From NCBI RefSeq assembly GCF_035994185.1, contig NZ_CP108538.1, positions 8,001,501 through 8,065,500 on the forward strand: a DNA stretch of 64,000 nt, read 5' to 3'. The translations under genes were made by a program, and so were the position numbers. The notes beneath the pieces were generated by a model. That model searched no databases. It was not told the origin of the DNA and was given only the letters and a program-made list of their open reading frames with translations. This document shows, one piece after another, positions 44,012-53,685 of the stretch. Each line of letters begins with the position of its first letter. The first letter of the stretch is position 1. The DNA is from Streptomyces sp. NBC_01217. Lineage in GTDB: Bacteria; Actinomycetota; Actinomycetes; Streptomycetales; Streptomycetaceae.

Positions 44012-44821
44012 ATGCGTTCGCCGTACGACGGACCGCGAATCGGCCGGTCCGTCCGCCAGGAGTACCGGGGCGCCACCCGCGGCCTCGCCCTCGACCTCGG
44101 CAGCTCCCGGACCCGCGCCTGGATGCCCGGGCACGGCGTCCTCGCCGACACCTTCGGCGCCGGGACCGGACACGGCCGCCCGGTCCGGCGGGGACGCATC
44201 GTCGACCCCGAGTCCTGCGGCCGGATGCTCGGCCGTATCGCCGACAGGGCGCTGGGCACGGACCGCACCGATGCCGTGATCGTCCTCAGCCATCCCGTCC
44301 TCACCGGCGCCGAACACCGCGCCGCGGCAAGGGAACTGATCGCCGCACTGGGCCCGTCGAGCGTCATCGCCCTCGACAGCGCGAGGGCCGCCGCCGTGTA
44401 CGCGGGACCGTGGGACGGCGGCCCGCTGCTCGTCGTCGACATCGGCGCCGAGCTTACGGAGGCGACCCTCCTCGTCGACGGACTGGTCCGCGACGCCCGC
44501 CAGACCGAGACGGGCCTGAGCGACCTCGACCCCTGCGAACCGCCCACCGCCGTGGCCCGCGCCGTCCTGGACATGGTGGACGAGATGTGGAAACAGGACC
44601 GGCACGGCGCCGTCCTGGGGGCCCTGCGCAGAGGCCCGTTGCTCGCGGGCGGCGGCGCCATCCGCCCCGACATCACCGACCGGATCGCGGCCGGCCTCGG
44701 CGTTCCGGTACGTCTCGCCGACGACCCGACAACCACGGTCGTACGCGGCGCAGGGCTGATCCTCACCTCCGTGCTCCGCCACACCGGCGCGGCACCGGCC
44801 CTGCCCGGCCGAACGGGGTGA
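44012..44821 (+). CDS. MreB/actin-like ATPase fold protein, short form
   Basis: 269 residues. Phosphate-1 motif ALDLGSSRTRAW near residue 28, phosphate-2 VVDIGAELTEATLLVDG near 143, and adenosine motif LLAGGGAI near 210 show the actin/Hsp70 ATPase core. It is about 70 residues shorter than MreB (~340), so parts of the subdomains are reduced. ATG at 44012 has GGAGGGG five bases upstream; the upstream in-frame part is repeat sequence. It overlaps the next gene by four bases (GTGA). A role in cell-shape or protein-quality control is possible; not proven. Confidence 0.75.
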   Translation: MRSPYDGPRIGRSVRQEYRGATRGLALDLGSSRTRAWMPGHGVLADTFGAGTGHGRPVRRGRIVDPESCGRMLGRIADRALGTDRTDAVIVLSHPVLTGAEHRAAARELIAALGPSSVIALDSARAAAVYAGPWDGGPLLVVDIGAELTEATLLVDGLVRDARQTETGLSDLDPCEPPTAVARAVLDMVDEMWKQDRHGAVLGALRRGPLLAGGGAIRPDITDRIAAGLGVPVRLADDPTTTVVRGAGLILTSVLRHTGAAPALPGRTG

Positions 44822-45342
44822 CCCCCCTCCCGGGGCCGCGCGACGGCTCCGCGGGCCGCGGCGCCGCTGAGGCGGTCCGCCAAGTCTTCGCCGCCCTCCT
44901 GCTTGCCGTACTCACCGTCGTCGGTGGCGCCCCCGTGGCCGTCGGGTTCGTGTCGCCCGCGCGGTCGTTCTCCGGCGTGCCGCCATCCGTCGCGTACTCG
45001 CCCGGCGCCCATCAGCCCACGCCGCACACCGACCGGAGCGTCCGCGCGGGCACCGTCCACGACACCCGGCGCGCCCGCTCGGCCACGGCGGCCGACCGGC
45101 ACCGGGTGGTGCCGACGGCCGCACCGCAGCCCAGGGCCGGCACCGACCATGCCCGCAGCACACACCATCTTCCGCCGCACGGGCCCGAGTTCCTGTTGCC
45201 CGGCGCGCCCGGCGTCCGGGTACCGCACCCGGCACCTCCGCCGGCCCCCGCCGCGCCCCCTCGTGCCTTCGGCTGCTTTCGCGGCGCGCTCCCCGTCTAC
45301 GCGGGCCTCCAGGGACGGCCGTCCACCGGCCGCCGGTGCTGA
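44818..45342 (+). CDS. Predicted secreted or anchored protein, unknown function
   Basis: 174 residues from GTG at 44818, which overlaps the MreB-like stop. A hydrophobic helix (about residues 25-45) near the N-terminus is a signal or anchor; the rest is Pro/His/Arg-rich low-complexity with two Cys near the end (FGCFRGALPVYAG, then GRRC). No family recognised. It is 77 bases upstream of secDF and probably in the same transcript. Confidence 0.55.
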   Translation: MTPLPGPRDGSAGRGAAEAVRQVFAALLLAVLTVVGGAPVAVGFVSPARSFSGVPPSVAYSPGAHQPTPHTDRSVRAGTVHDTRRARSATAADRHRVVPTAAPQPRAGTDHARSTHHLPPHGPEFLLPGAPGVRVPHPAPPPAPAAPPRAFGCFRGALPVYAGLQGRPSTGRRC

Positions 45343-45419
45343 CACCGGCCACGTCCCACAGACCCGCCGTCCCGTCCTCGCCGAGGTGAGGGCGCCCGGC
45401 GCCCCCTCGGAGGAAACCC

Positions 45420-47723
45420 ATGACTCGCGCCACCACGGTGCGAGCGGTTCTGGCTGCGGCCGTCCTGCTCGTGTCCGTGCTCATCACGCTGACCATGTCA
45501 CCCAGACTCGGCCTCGACCTTCAGGGCGGCACCAGAATGGTGCTCCAGGCCAAGGACTCCGACACCGCGAAAGCGGACCGGGAGAGCACCGACCGCACCC
45601 TTGAGGTGCTCCGTCGGCGCATCGACTCCCTCGGCGTCACCGAACCCACCCTGACCCGCTCCGGCGAGGACCGGATCATCGTCGAACTCCCTGACGTCCA
45701 AGACCCGCGCAAGGCCGCCGAAGTCATCGGCAGGACCGCGCAACTCACCTTCCACGCGGTCCAGGGCCCCGCCGCAGGGGACAACGGCAAGGCGGGCGAC
45801 GGGCCGACGCTCCCCGACGGGCAGGGCCGCTCCCTCGAACTCGGCCCGGCCCGGATCTCCGGCGCGGGCGTCAAGGACGCCACCGCCACGTTCGACGCCC
45901 AGCAGGGCGCCGGCTGGACCGTCGCCCTCGACTTCCACAAGGAAGCGGGCAGGGACTGGACCCGGCTCACCGGTGAGGCCGCCTGCCACCCGGTCCAGGA
46001 CGAGCGGCGCCGTGTCGCCATCGTCCTCGACCAGCAGATCATCTCCTCGCCCCAGGTCGATCCCTCGGTCGGCTGCAACGCAGGCCTGCCGTCCGGCTCC
46101 ACCCGGATCACCGGCTCCTTCGGTGCCGACGAGGCCCGCGAGCTGGCCCTGCTCATCCAGGGCGGCGCCCTGCCGCTCCCCGTCGAGATCGTCGAACAGC
46201 GCACCGTCGGCCCGACGCTCGGCGCCGCGGCCATCGACGCCAGCGCCCGGGCCGCCCTCATCGGCGCCGCGGCCACCGCGCTCTTCATCACCGTCGTCTA
46301 CCGGCTCTTCGGCGCACTGGCCGCCGTCGCACTCGCCGCCTACGGCGTGATCTCCTACGCGGCCCTCGTCGCCCTCGGCGTCACCCTCACCCTTCCCGGC
46401 CTCGCGGGATTCGTCCTGGCCATCGGGATGGCGGTCGACGCCAATGTGCTGGTCTTCGAACGGGCCAGGGAAGAACACGCACAGCATCCGGGACGGACCC
46501 TGCGCTCCTCGCTGACCGCCGGATTCCGTAACGCCTGGAGCGCCGTCGCGGACTCCAACGTCACGACGCTGATCGCCGCGGGCCTGCTGTTCCTCCTCGG
46601 CTCCGGACCGGTGAAGGGCTTCGGCATCACACTGGCCATCGGTGTGCTCGCCTCGATGTTCTCCGCACTCGTCATCGCCCGCGCACTCACCGAGATCGCC
46701 GCACGCTCACGATTCGTCAGCGACTACCGGGGCATCAACGGCATCGCCACCCCCGGCCGGGTACGCACCTGGCTGACCCGACGCGACCCCCGACCGATGC
46801 GCTCCCCGCGCCGCTGGCTGCTGTTCTCCACCGCACTGATCGCCGTGGCCGTCCTCGGCATCGTCGTACGCGGCGTCAACCTGGGCGTCGAGTTCACCGG
46901 CGGCCGCCTCGTCGAGTACGCGACCAGCCGTCCCGTAGACGTCGAGCGCGCCCGCACCGTCCTGGCCGACGCGGGTTTCGACGACGCCGAGGTCACCACG
47001 GCGGGCTCGGGCGACCTCTCCGTACGCACCGGAAAACTCGACAACGACGGCGAACACGCCCTGCGCACGGCCCTAGCCGAGGAGGGCGGCACCACCACCA
47101 AGGTCCGCGACGAACTCATCGGCCCCAGCCTCGGTGACGAACTCCGGCGCAACGCCCTGATCGCGCTCGGTATCGCCGTCCTCGTACAGCTGGCGTATCT
47201 GGCGGTCCGGTTCCGCTGGACGTTCGCCGTGGCCTCGGTCGCGGCACTGGTACACGACGTCATCATCCTGGTCGGCGCCTTCGCCTGGCTCGGCCGCACC
47301 GTCGACGGCATCTTCCTGGCCGCTCTCCTCACCGTCATCGGATACTCCGTCAACGACTCGGTCGTCGTCTTCGACCGGGTGAGGGAACTCTGGGCGAAGG
47401 CCCGTCGCGTTCCCCTTGCCACGGTCGCCGACTGGGCGGTGCTCCAGACCGTCCCCAGAACGGTCAACACCGGAATGGGCGCCCTGTTCATCCTGGCCGC
47501 ACTCGCCGTGCTGGGCGGCGACTCCCTCGCGGACTTCGCGCTCGCCCTGCTGATCGGCATCTGCGTCGGCACGTACTCCTCCGTGCTGACCGCCGTGCCG
47601 GCCGCGCTCGTCCTGGAGCGCAGCAGCAAGGCCCCGCCACCTGCCCGGAAGCGGGCACCCGGACGCCGCTCCGGTACGAGGCCGGCGCGCCGGGATCCGC
47701 TGGACAACGGGGCACGCGTATAG
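45420..47723 (+). CDS. secDF: SecDF, fused protein-export membrane component
   Basis: 767 residues: SecD half (about 1-420) and SecF half (about 450-740) in one chain. SecD landmarks: GLDLQGGTRMVLQA, DRTLEVLRRRIDSLGV, and GMAVDANVLVFER; SecF landmarks: GVEFTGGRLVEY and GYSVNDSVVVFDRVRE. Twelve membrane helices are expected. SecDF uses proton flow to help Sec-dependent export. The fused form is a paralogue to the usual separate secD and secF of streptomycetes. Start ATG 45420 has GGAGG upstream. Ends in a basic tail. Confidence 0.92.
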   Translation: MTRATTVRAVLAAAVLLVSVLITLTMSPRLGLDLQGGTRMVLQAKDSDTAKADRESTDRTLEVLRRRIDSLGVTEPTLTRSGEDRIIVELPDVQDPRKAAEVIGRTAQLTFHAVQGPAAGDNGKAGDGPTLPDGQGRSLELGPARISGAGVKDATATFDAQQGAGWTVALDFHKEAGRDWTRLTGEAACHPVQDERRRVAIVLDQQIISSPQVDPSVGCNAGLPSGSTRITGSFGADEARELALLIQGGALPLPVEIVEQRTVGPTLGAAAIDASARAALIGAAATALFITVVYRLFGALAAVALAAYGVISYAALVALGVTLTLPGLAGFVLAIGMAVDANVLVFERAREEHAQHPGRTLRSSLTAGFRNAWSAVADSNVTTLIAAGLLFLLGSGPVKGFGITLAIGVLASMFSALVIARALTEIAARSRFVSDYRGINGIATPGRVRTWLTRRDPRPMRSPRRWLLFSTALIAVAVLGIVVRGVNLGVEFTGGRLVEYATSRPVDVERARTVLADAGFDDAEVTTAGSGDLSVRTGKLDNDGEHALRTALAEEGGTTTKVRDELIGPSLGDELRRNALIALGIAVLVQLAYLAVRFRWTFAVASVAALVHDVIILVGAFAWLGRTVDGIFLAALLTVIGYSVNDSVVVFDRVRELWAKARRVPLATVADWAVLQTVPRTVNTGMGALFILAALAVLGGDSLADFALALLIGICVGTYSSVLTAVPAALVLERSSKAPPPARKRAPGRRSGTRPARRDPLDNGARV

Positions 47724-47860
47724 CCGCTGCGGAACGCATGTCGCCCCCGCCCCCGGAACCCGGGACTCCTTCCAGGTGGGGGCGATGTGCGTCGGTCGTG
47801 GTGTTCCGTGCGCCCGGGGCGGCACAATTCCGAGCACCCACCCGTGATCGGAGCGTGCCC

Positions 47861-48607
47861 GTGCCCGTCGTCGTGCTGCGTGAGGCATGGTCCACCGTCG
47901 TGCCGGACATGAACGACCGGCATGGACCGCTGCCGCCCCTGATGCTCGCCCTGACCGTCGTCACCGGACTGGTCGACGCCGTCAGCTATCTGGAACTCGG
48001 CCACGTCTTCGTCGCCAACATGACCGGCAACGTGGTCTTCTCCGGCTTCTCGATCGCCGGAGCCCCCGGATTCTCGTTCGCCGCCTCGCTCGTCGCACTG
48101 GCAGCGTTCGCGGTGGGCGCGTTGTTCGGCGGCATGATCGTGCACCGTGCCCTGACGCATCGCGGCCGGATGCTGTTGTACGCGCTCCTCGTCGAGACGG
48201 CCTGCGTCCTGGCCGCGCTGATCGTCACTCTGCTGTCGGGCCATCCGTTCGTCGGCGCAGTCCGCTTCGCGCTCATCGCACTGCTCGGACTCGGCCTCGG
48301 CGTGCAGAACGCCGTCTCCCGGGCGCTCGCCGTCCCCGACCTCACCACCACCGTGCTGACCCTGACCATCACCGGCGTCCTCTCCGACAGCCGGTTCGCC
48401 GGTGGGGGCGGCAGCAAGGCCGGGCGACGGGTGCTCTCGGCCGCCGCCATGATGGCCGGCGCGTTCGTCGGAGCCGCGGCCGCGCTGCACGGGCACCCGA
48501 GACTTCCCCTGCTGCTCGTCGTGGTGATCCTGGCAGCCGTGACCACGGCCGCGCTTGTCCTGGCGCGCGCCGACGCCCCCTGGGTCCGCCCGATCGTCAG
48601 TAAGTGA
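47861..48607 (+). CDS. DUF1275 (YoaK-type) membrane protein
   Basis: About 248 residues with six hydrophobic segments. The family signature is near the start: GLVDAVSYLELGHVFVANMTGN and VVF following; later GLGLGVQNAVSRALAVPDLTTTVLT. Likely a transporter or membrane-associated protein of unknown substrate. GTG at 47861 is preferred (GGAG seven bases upstream); GTG 47855 or ATG 47909 are alternatives. It overlaps the XRE regulator tail-to-tail by 11 bases. Confidence 0.85.
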   Translation: MPVVVLREAWSTVVPDMNDRHGPLPPLMLALTVVTGLVDAVSYLELGHVFVANMTGNVVFSGFSIAGAPGFSFAASLVALAAFAVGALFGGMIVHRALTHRGRMLLYALLVETACVLAALIVTLLSGHPFVGAVRFALIALLGLGLGVQNAVSRALAVPDLTTTVLTLTITGVLSDSRFAGGGGSKAGRRVLSAAAMMAGAFVGAAAALHGHPRLPLLLVVVILAAVTTAALVLARADAPWVRPIVSK

Positions 48608-49460
48608 GGGAGCGCAGATGGTCGGCGGTGGCCCGGTCGGCGGGCAGGAACGTCTCGATGGCCAGCTCGGCCACCGTCACATCCATGGGGGTGTTGAACG
48701 TCGCGATGGAGGAGAAGAACGACAGCACCCGCCCGCCGTGCTCGATGTGCAGGGGCAACGCGAAGGGCAGGGCTGACGCGGGGCCGGCTCCCGCGCTCTC
48801 CCCGTCAGCGCTCGTGCCGCTTTTGCCGTATTTTACCGTCTTGGCATCCTCGGCCCCGTCCGTACCCTCCGGTGCGCGATAGCCCGCGACCTCCTCGTAC
48901 AGCTCACGCAGCTCCGCCGACCGGGCCAGGGCGATCTGACGCTCCATCTGCGCCAGCAGATCGGCCCGCCATTCGCGGAGATTACGGATGCGCGGGGCCA
49001 GGCCCTCCGGATGCAGGGTGAGCCGCATGGCGTTCAGCGGCGGCACGAGCAGATGCCCGGCCACACCCTCCATCAGCATCCCGATGCCCCGATTGGCCGC
49101 CACCACGTTGTACACGCCGTCGACGACGAGCGCCGGATACGGGTCGTATCCCTGGAGCAGCCGTTCCATCCCCTCGCGCAGCGCGCCCAAGGCCGGGTCG
49201 TCGAGCGCGGTCTGTGCGTAGCGGGGCGCGTAACCGGCCACCACCAGCAGGGCGTTGCGTTCCCTGACCGGGATGTCGAGGTGCTCGGCCAGCCGCAGGA
49301 CCATGTCCTCGCTGGGGCGGGAGCGGCCCGTCTCGATGAAGGAGATGTGCCGGGCCGAGGAATCGGCGCGGAGCGCCAGCTCCAGCTGACTGATCCGACG
49401 CTGCTCCCGCCAGCTGCGCAGCAGCGGCCCTATCCCCGTGTCAAGCGCGACAGTTGTCAT
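48597..49460 (-). CDS. XRE-family regulator with MmyB-like ligand domain
   Basis: 287 residues. HTH_31/XRE domain at 10-70: LLRSWREQRRISQLELALRA, SARHISFIETGRSRPSEDMV. The MmyB-like region (about 100-285) contains YDPYPALVVDGVYNVVAANR and a final VAELAIETFLPAD. These regulators are thought to bind small acyl-type ligands. ATG at 49460. An Ala/Gly/Thr linker (~205-230) interrupts the ligand domain. Divergent from the pterin dehydratase. Confidence 0.9.
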   Translation of the reverse strand: MTTVALDTGIGPLLRSWREQRRISQLELALRADSSARHISFIETGRSRPSEDMVLRLAEHLDIPVRERNALLVVAGYAPRYAQTALDDPALGALREGMERLLQGYDPYPALVVDGVYNVVAANRGIGMLMEGVAGHLLVPPLNAMRLTLHPEGLAPRIRNLREWRADLLAQMERQIALARSAELRELYEEVAGYRAPEGTDGAEDAKTVKYGKSGTSADGESAGAGPASALPFALPLHIEHGGRVLSFFSSIATFNTPMDVTVAELAIETFLPADRATADHLRSLTY

Positions 49461-49523
49461 ACCAAGACCGTAACGTCACCGGCACCGCCGAACGGCACCG
49501 ATCGCTCGTGAGGGAGTCGCAGC

Positions 49524-49829
49524 ATGCCCGCCGCACCATTGTCGCAGAAGGAGATCGAGGACCGTCTGGGTGATCTGCCCGGCTGGTCGCTTGAGGGGGA
49601 CCGGATCACCTGCACCTACCGGCTCCACACGCACTTCGCCGCCGTCGGGCTGACCGTGCACGTCGCCCAGATCCAGGACGAGCTGAACCACCACTCCGAT
49701 CTGACCCTCGGGTACAACACCGTCACCCTGTCCGTGAACACCCACGACGCGGGTGATGTGGTCACCGAGAACGATCTGAACCTCGCCGCACGGGTGGTGG
49801 CGATCGCCCCCGGGCACGGCGTCAGGTAG
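49524..49829 (+). CDS. 4a-hydroxytetrahydrobiopterin dehydratase (PCD/DCoH)
   Basis: 101 residues, normal length. Catalytic motif ELNHHSDLTLGYNTVTLSV (E-x2-HH...) near residue 51, plus PGWSLEGDRITCTY and NDLNLA. It dehydrates 4a-hydroxy-tetrahydropterin in aromatic amino-acid hydroxylation cycles. ATG at 49524 has GAGGGAG seven bases upstream. No pterin hydroxylase gene is in the window. Confidence 0.92.
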   Translation: MPAAPLSQKEIEDRLGDLPGWSLEGDRITCTYRLHTHFAAVGLTVHVAQIQDELNHHSDLTLGYNTVTLSVNTHDAGDVVTENDLNLAARVVAIAPGHGVR

Positions 49830-50022
49830 CGGCACGGGCGCGCGGACGCGCCGCCGATGCGCGCTGCCCCGTCACATCGCGGCGCCGAACCGTGGATGCG
49901 CGGCGAGCCATCGTCACACGCCGATGGCACAACTCCAGGTCCATGAGCGCAAGTTGCGGGCCCGGCTGCGTACCGGCAATACGCTGGTGACCATTCGGGC
50001 GGTGTGTCCTACAGTCGGCCGG

Positions 50023-50766
50023 GTGCTGAACTACGACACCGAGGCGGCCGCCTACGACACCACGCGCGGCGGTGTGCCCAGGGCCGAGGCCGCGGCCGCT
50101 GCCGTGCTGGGGCTGGTCCCGTCGCCCGCACGCACCCTGCTGGACATCGGCTGCGGTACGGGACTGGTCACCGAGCGCATGGCCCTCGCCCGCCCCGGAC
50201 TCGGAGTGTTCGGCACCGATGTCTCGTACGGCATGGCGCGGGTCGCACGGCAGCGGATCGGGGCGGTGGCGCTCGCCGACGCACGCCGGCTGCCGCTGCC
50301 CGACGCGGCGGTGGACGCGGCGGCCGCGATCTGGCTGCTGCATCTGCTGCGCGAGGAGGGCGACGTACGGGCTGTGGTGTCCGAGGCGGCGCGGGTGCTG
50401 CGGCCCGGCGGTGTGTTCGTCACCACCGTCGACAAGGACGCGGCCCATGACGTGGGCAGCGACATCGACGAGGCGTTCGCCCCCTATCTCCACGCCGATC
50501 CGTCGGATCCCGCGGACCGGATCGTCAGGTACGCCGTCGAGGCCGGCCTCGACGTGGTGGGGGAGGCCCACTTCCGGGGCCATGGCCAGGGCCGGAGCCC
50601 ACTGAGTGCGGCACACAACGTGCGCGAGGGCTACTACGCCTCACGCCTGCATCTGCCGGGGGAGGCGGCCGAGCGGCTCGCGACCGTACTGACGGCGCTG
50701 CCCGACCCCGACCGGCCGCGAGCGGATCCGCGGTACCGCCTGCTGGCTCTGCGCGCGAGAGCCTGA
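50023..50766 (+). CDS. Class I SAM-dependent methyltransferase
   Basis: 247 residues. Starts VLNYDTEAAAYDTTRGG (GTG at 50023). Motif I LLDIGCGTGLVTERM near 44, FGTDVSYGM, and RVLRPGGVFVTT. A TACAGT box seven bases before the GTG suggests a leaderless mRNA. An upstream in-frame ATG (49924) lacks a site. Small-molecule methyltransferase; substrate unknown. Confidence 0.85.
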   Translation: MLNYDTEAAAYDTTRGGVPRAEAAAAAVLGLVPSPARTLLDIGCGTGLVTERMALARPGLGVFGTDVSYGMARVARQRIGAVALADARRLPLPDAAVDAAAAIWLLHLLREEGDVRAVVSEAARVLRPGGVFVTTVDKDAAHDVGSDIDEAFAPYLHADPSDPADRIVRYAVEAGLDVVGEAHFRGHGQGRSPLSAAHNVREGYYASRLHLPGEAAERLATVLTALPDPDRPRADPRYRLLALRARA

Positions 50767-50805
50767 GCCGCAGCCCCAGCCGCCCACCGAGCCCCCCGAA
50801 CCCGC

Positions 50806-51666
50806 CTAGCCTTCCTGGTTCACCCAGGCACCCGCCCATGCCGCCGCGCGGGCGAACGCCCCGAAGTCCTTCGGATCGCGGCCCAGGACCCGCTTCACTC
50901 CCTCGGTCACCGTTGCGTTGTGCCCGTCGAGCAGCGTCGTGAACAGACCGGCCAGGAATCCCGCTTCGGGCCCCGGCACGCCGTACCGCTCCAGCATCCG
51001 CGCGTACTCCGGTCCGGACACCGGCAGATACTGCACCGCGCGCCCCGTGGCCCCTGCGATCTCCGACGCCGCCTCGTCGAACGTCAGCAGCCGCGGCCCG
51101 GTCAGCTCGTGCACCGCACCCGCGTGACCGTCCTCGGTGAGCGCGGCCACCACCACATCCGCGAGATCGTCGGCGTCGACGAACGGCTCCGCGGTCCCGC
51201 CCGCCGGGAACACCACCTGGCCGCCCAACACCCCGTCAAGCATCGCCCCCTCGCTGAAGTTCTGCGCGAAGAACGCCGACCGTACGACGGTGAACTCCAC
51301 CCCCGCCGCCGACCTGCGCAGGCTCTCCTCCGCCACCACGGCCTGCGGCTCGCCCCGCCCGGACAGCAGCACCAGCCGCCGCACCCCGCTCTCCACCGCG
51401 ATCCGCCCGAAGGCCGCCATCGCCTCCGGCGCACCGGGCGCCGCCAGATCCGGGTAGTACGTCACATAGGACGCATCCACACCCCGCAGCGTCGGTGCCC
51501 AGCCCGACTCGTCCGTCCAGTCGAAACGGACCTCACCACCGCGCGATCCGGCCCGCACCGGCACCCCACGAGCGGCCAGCCGCTCCACCACCCGGCGGCC
51601 CGTCTTGCCCGTACCGCCCGTCACCAACACCGTTTCCCGCCGCATGTTCTCCGTGTTCCGTGTCAT
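50806..51666 (-). CDS. NmrA-like NAD(P)-binding protein
   Basis: 286 residues. Rossmann start TVLVTGGTGKTGRRVVERL (GGxGxxG), then RRLVLLSGRGEPQ; no catalytic Tyr-x3-Lys pair, as in atypical SDR/NmrA proteins that sense redox or reduce quinones. ATG at 51666 (or 51645). It is divergent from an AraC regulator 81 bases away, which probably controls it. Confidence 0.85.
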   Translation of the reverse strand: MTRNTENMRRETVLVTGGTGKTGRRVVERLAARGVPVRAGSRGGEVRFDWTDESGWAPTLRGVDASYVTYYPDLAAPGAPEAMAAFGRIAVESGVRRLVLLSGRGEPQAVVAEESLRRSAAGVEFTVVRSAFFAQNFSEGAMLDGVLGGQVVFPAGGTAEPFVDADDLADVVVAALTEDGHAGAVHELTGPRLLTFDEAASEIAGATGRAVQYLPVSGPEYARMLERYGVPGPEAGFLAGLFTTLLDGHNATVTEGVKRVLGRDPKDFGAFARAAAWAGAWVNQEG

Positions 51667-51747
51667 GACTCCAGGCTCGTCCGGCCGTGCCGCCCACGAC
51701 ATCCCCGAGCCGCTCAGCTCCATACGCGTACGTCTACGCTGCCTGTC

Positions 51748-52716
51748 ATGGACGCACTCGCCGGACTCCTGGACGGGCCGAGGGCCAAGGGCGCCTTCCT
51801 GCTGCGGATGGTGATGGAGCCGCCGTGGTCCGTACGGATCGAGGACCGGGCGCCGCTCTGCCTGATGTCGGTGACCGACGGGGAAGCCTGGACCGTCCCG
51901 GCCGCGGGCATGGACCCCGTGCTGCTGCGGCCCGGCGACATCGCCATCGCGCGCGGCCCGGAACCGTACACCGTCGCCGACACCCCAGGCACCGTGCCGC
52001 ACGCCGTGATCGGGCCCGGCGGTACCTGCACCACCCTGCGCGGCGAGCCGCTCTCCGAGTCCATGCGCCTGGGAGTGCGTACCTGGGGCAACGCCCCCGG
52101 TGGCGCGGTGACCATGCTCATCGGCACCTATCTGCTGGACGGCGAGATCAGCAGGCGGCTGCTCAACGCCCTTCCCCCGCTGCTCCACCTGCCCTCCGAC
52201 GGGCGGGGCAGCCCCCTGCTGACGCTGCTGGGCGAGGAGGTCTCCAAGGACGAGCCCGGCCAGAGCGTGGTGCTCGACCGGCTCCTCGATCTGCTGCTGA
52301 TCGCCGTGCTGCGGACCTGGTTCGCCCGGCCCGGGGCCGAGGCCCCCGCCTGGTACCGGGCCATGGGCGACCCTGTCGTCGGGCAGGCCCTGCGGCTGCT
52401 GCAACGCGACCCGGCCCACCCCTGGACTGTCGCGGGTCTGGCCGCGCGGACCGGGGTCTCCAGGGCAGGGTTCGCCCGACGTTTCACGGAGTTGGTGGGG
52501 GAGCCGCCGATGGCGTATCTGACGGGCCGGCGCCTCGCCGTCGCCGCCGATCTGCTGCGGGAGACGGGCGCCACGGTCGAAGCGGTGGCACGGAAGGTCG
52601 GGTACAGCCGGCCCTTCGCGTTCAGCACCGCCTTCAAGCGCGTACGGGGTGTCAGCCCCCAGGAGTACCGGAGCGGCGGCTTGCCGGACCGGCAAGAAAT
52701 CTCGCCAGGAAGCTGA
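51748..52716 (+). CDS. AraC-family regulator with cupin ligand domain
   Basis: 322 residues. Cupin_6 domain (about 1-190) as in RhaS/AraC-type regulators; HTH_18 (about 220-315) with VAGLAARTGVSRAGFARRF and VGYSRPFAFSTAFKR. A TACGCT box six bases before the ATG at 51748 suggests a leaderless message. It faces the NmrA-like gene and shares the short promoter region, a usual arrangement for AraC regulators of oxidoreductases. The methyltransferase gene follows after 20 bases. Confidence 0.9.
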   Translation: MDALAGLLDGPRAKGAFLLRMVMEPPWSVRIEDRAPLCLMSVTDGEAWTVPAAGMDPVLLRPGDIAIARGPEPYTVADTPGTVPHAVIGPGGTCTTLRGEPLSESMRLGVRTWGNAPGGAVTMLIGTYLLDGEISRRLLNALPPLLHLPSDGRGSPLLTLLGEEVSKDEPGQSVVLDRLLDLLLIAVLRTWFARPGAEAPAWYRAMGDPVVGQALRLLQRDPAHPWTVAGLAARTGVSRAGFARRFTELVGEPPMAYLTGRRLAVAADLLRETGATVEAVARKVGYSRPFAFSTAFKRVRGVSPQEYRSGGLPDRQEISPGS

Positions 52717-52736
52717 TGCGTGGTGAGGCTGTCCCC

Positions 52737-53654
52737 ATGAGTCAGCACACCGACCACGGTCACCACCACAACACCGCGCAGCCGCGCCGGCACCAGCACC
52801 AGCACGACGACATCGACTTCGACTGGGACGTCATGGGCCCGCTGCTGGAGCGGAACGCCGAACTCAGCCGCTCGCAGTACGAGGAGGCGGCCCGCTGGAT
52901 CGCCGGTCTGCCCACGGCCCCGAAGGTGCGCAGGGTCCTCGACATCGGCAGCGGACCCGGCGTGATCGCCTGTCTGCTCGCCGAGGTGTTTCCCGAGGCG
53001 GAAATCGTCGCCGTCGACGGCACCCCGGCGCTTTTGGAACGCACCCGGGCCCGCGCGCAGCGGCTCGGTCTCGGTGACCGGGTCCGCACCCACCGGGCCG
53101 ACATCCCCGAGGGCCTCGCCGAGCTCGGAGAGGCGGATCTGATCTGGGTGGGCAACGCCCTGCATCACATGGGGGACCAGCGTGCCGTGCTCGCCGGGTT
53201 CGCCGCGCTGCTGCGCCCCGGTGGGACCGTCGCCCTGGTCGAGGGCGGGCTGCCGCCCCGTCAGCTCCCGCGCGACATCGGCATGGGGCGGCCCGGCCTG
53301 GAGGCCAGGCTCGACGCGATCACGGCGGAGTGGTTCGAGGACATGCGGGCGGCGCTGCCGGACGCCAAGCGGGAGATCGAGGACTGGAGCGCCCTGTTCG
53401 CCGCGGTGGGCCTGCACCCGCAGGGTACCCGCAGTTTCCTGCTCGACCTTCCGGCACCGCTCTCCGAACCGGCCCGTGACCATGTCATCGCCGAGTTCGC
53501 CCGTCGGCGCGAGATGCTGACGGAGGCTCTCACACCCGAGGACATCGCGGTACTGGACCGGCTGCTCGACCCCGAGGACCCGGCGGGCCTCCGCCGTCGC
53601 CCCGATGTCTTCCTGCTGATGGTCCGCACGGTGCACCTGGCCCGACGGGGCTGA
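52737..53654 (+). CDS. SAM-dependent methyltransferase with His-rich N-terminus
   Basis: 305 residues. The first 30 hold ~10 His (HTDHGHHHNTAQPRRHQHQH), a possible metal-binding tail. The methyltransferase fold follows: VLDIGSGPGVIACLLAEV near residue 68, AVDGTPALLERT, LIWVGNALHHMG. ATG at 52737 has GAGG eight bases upstream; it follows the AraC gene closely and is likely cotranscribed. Substrate unknown. Followed by a 48-bp palindrome. Confidence 0.85.
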   Translation: MSQHTDHGHHHNTAQPRRHQHQHDDIDFDWDVMGPLLERNAELSRSQYEEAARWIAGLPTAPKVRRVLDIGSGPGVIACLLAEVFPEAEIVAVDGTPALLERTRARAQRLGLGDRVRTHRADIPEGLAELGEADLIWVGNALHHMGDQRAVLAGFAALLRPGGTVALVEGGLPPRQLPRDIGMGRPGLEARLDAITAEWFEDMRAALPDAKREIEDWSALFAAVGLHPQGTRSFLLDLPAPLSEPARDHVIAEFARRREMLTEALTPEDIAVLDRLLDPEDPAGLRRRPDVFLLMVRTVHLARRG

Positions 53655-53685
53655 CCGTACCGGCCCGTCCCGTCCCGACCCACCG

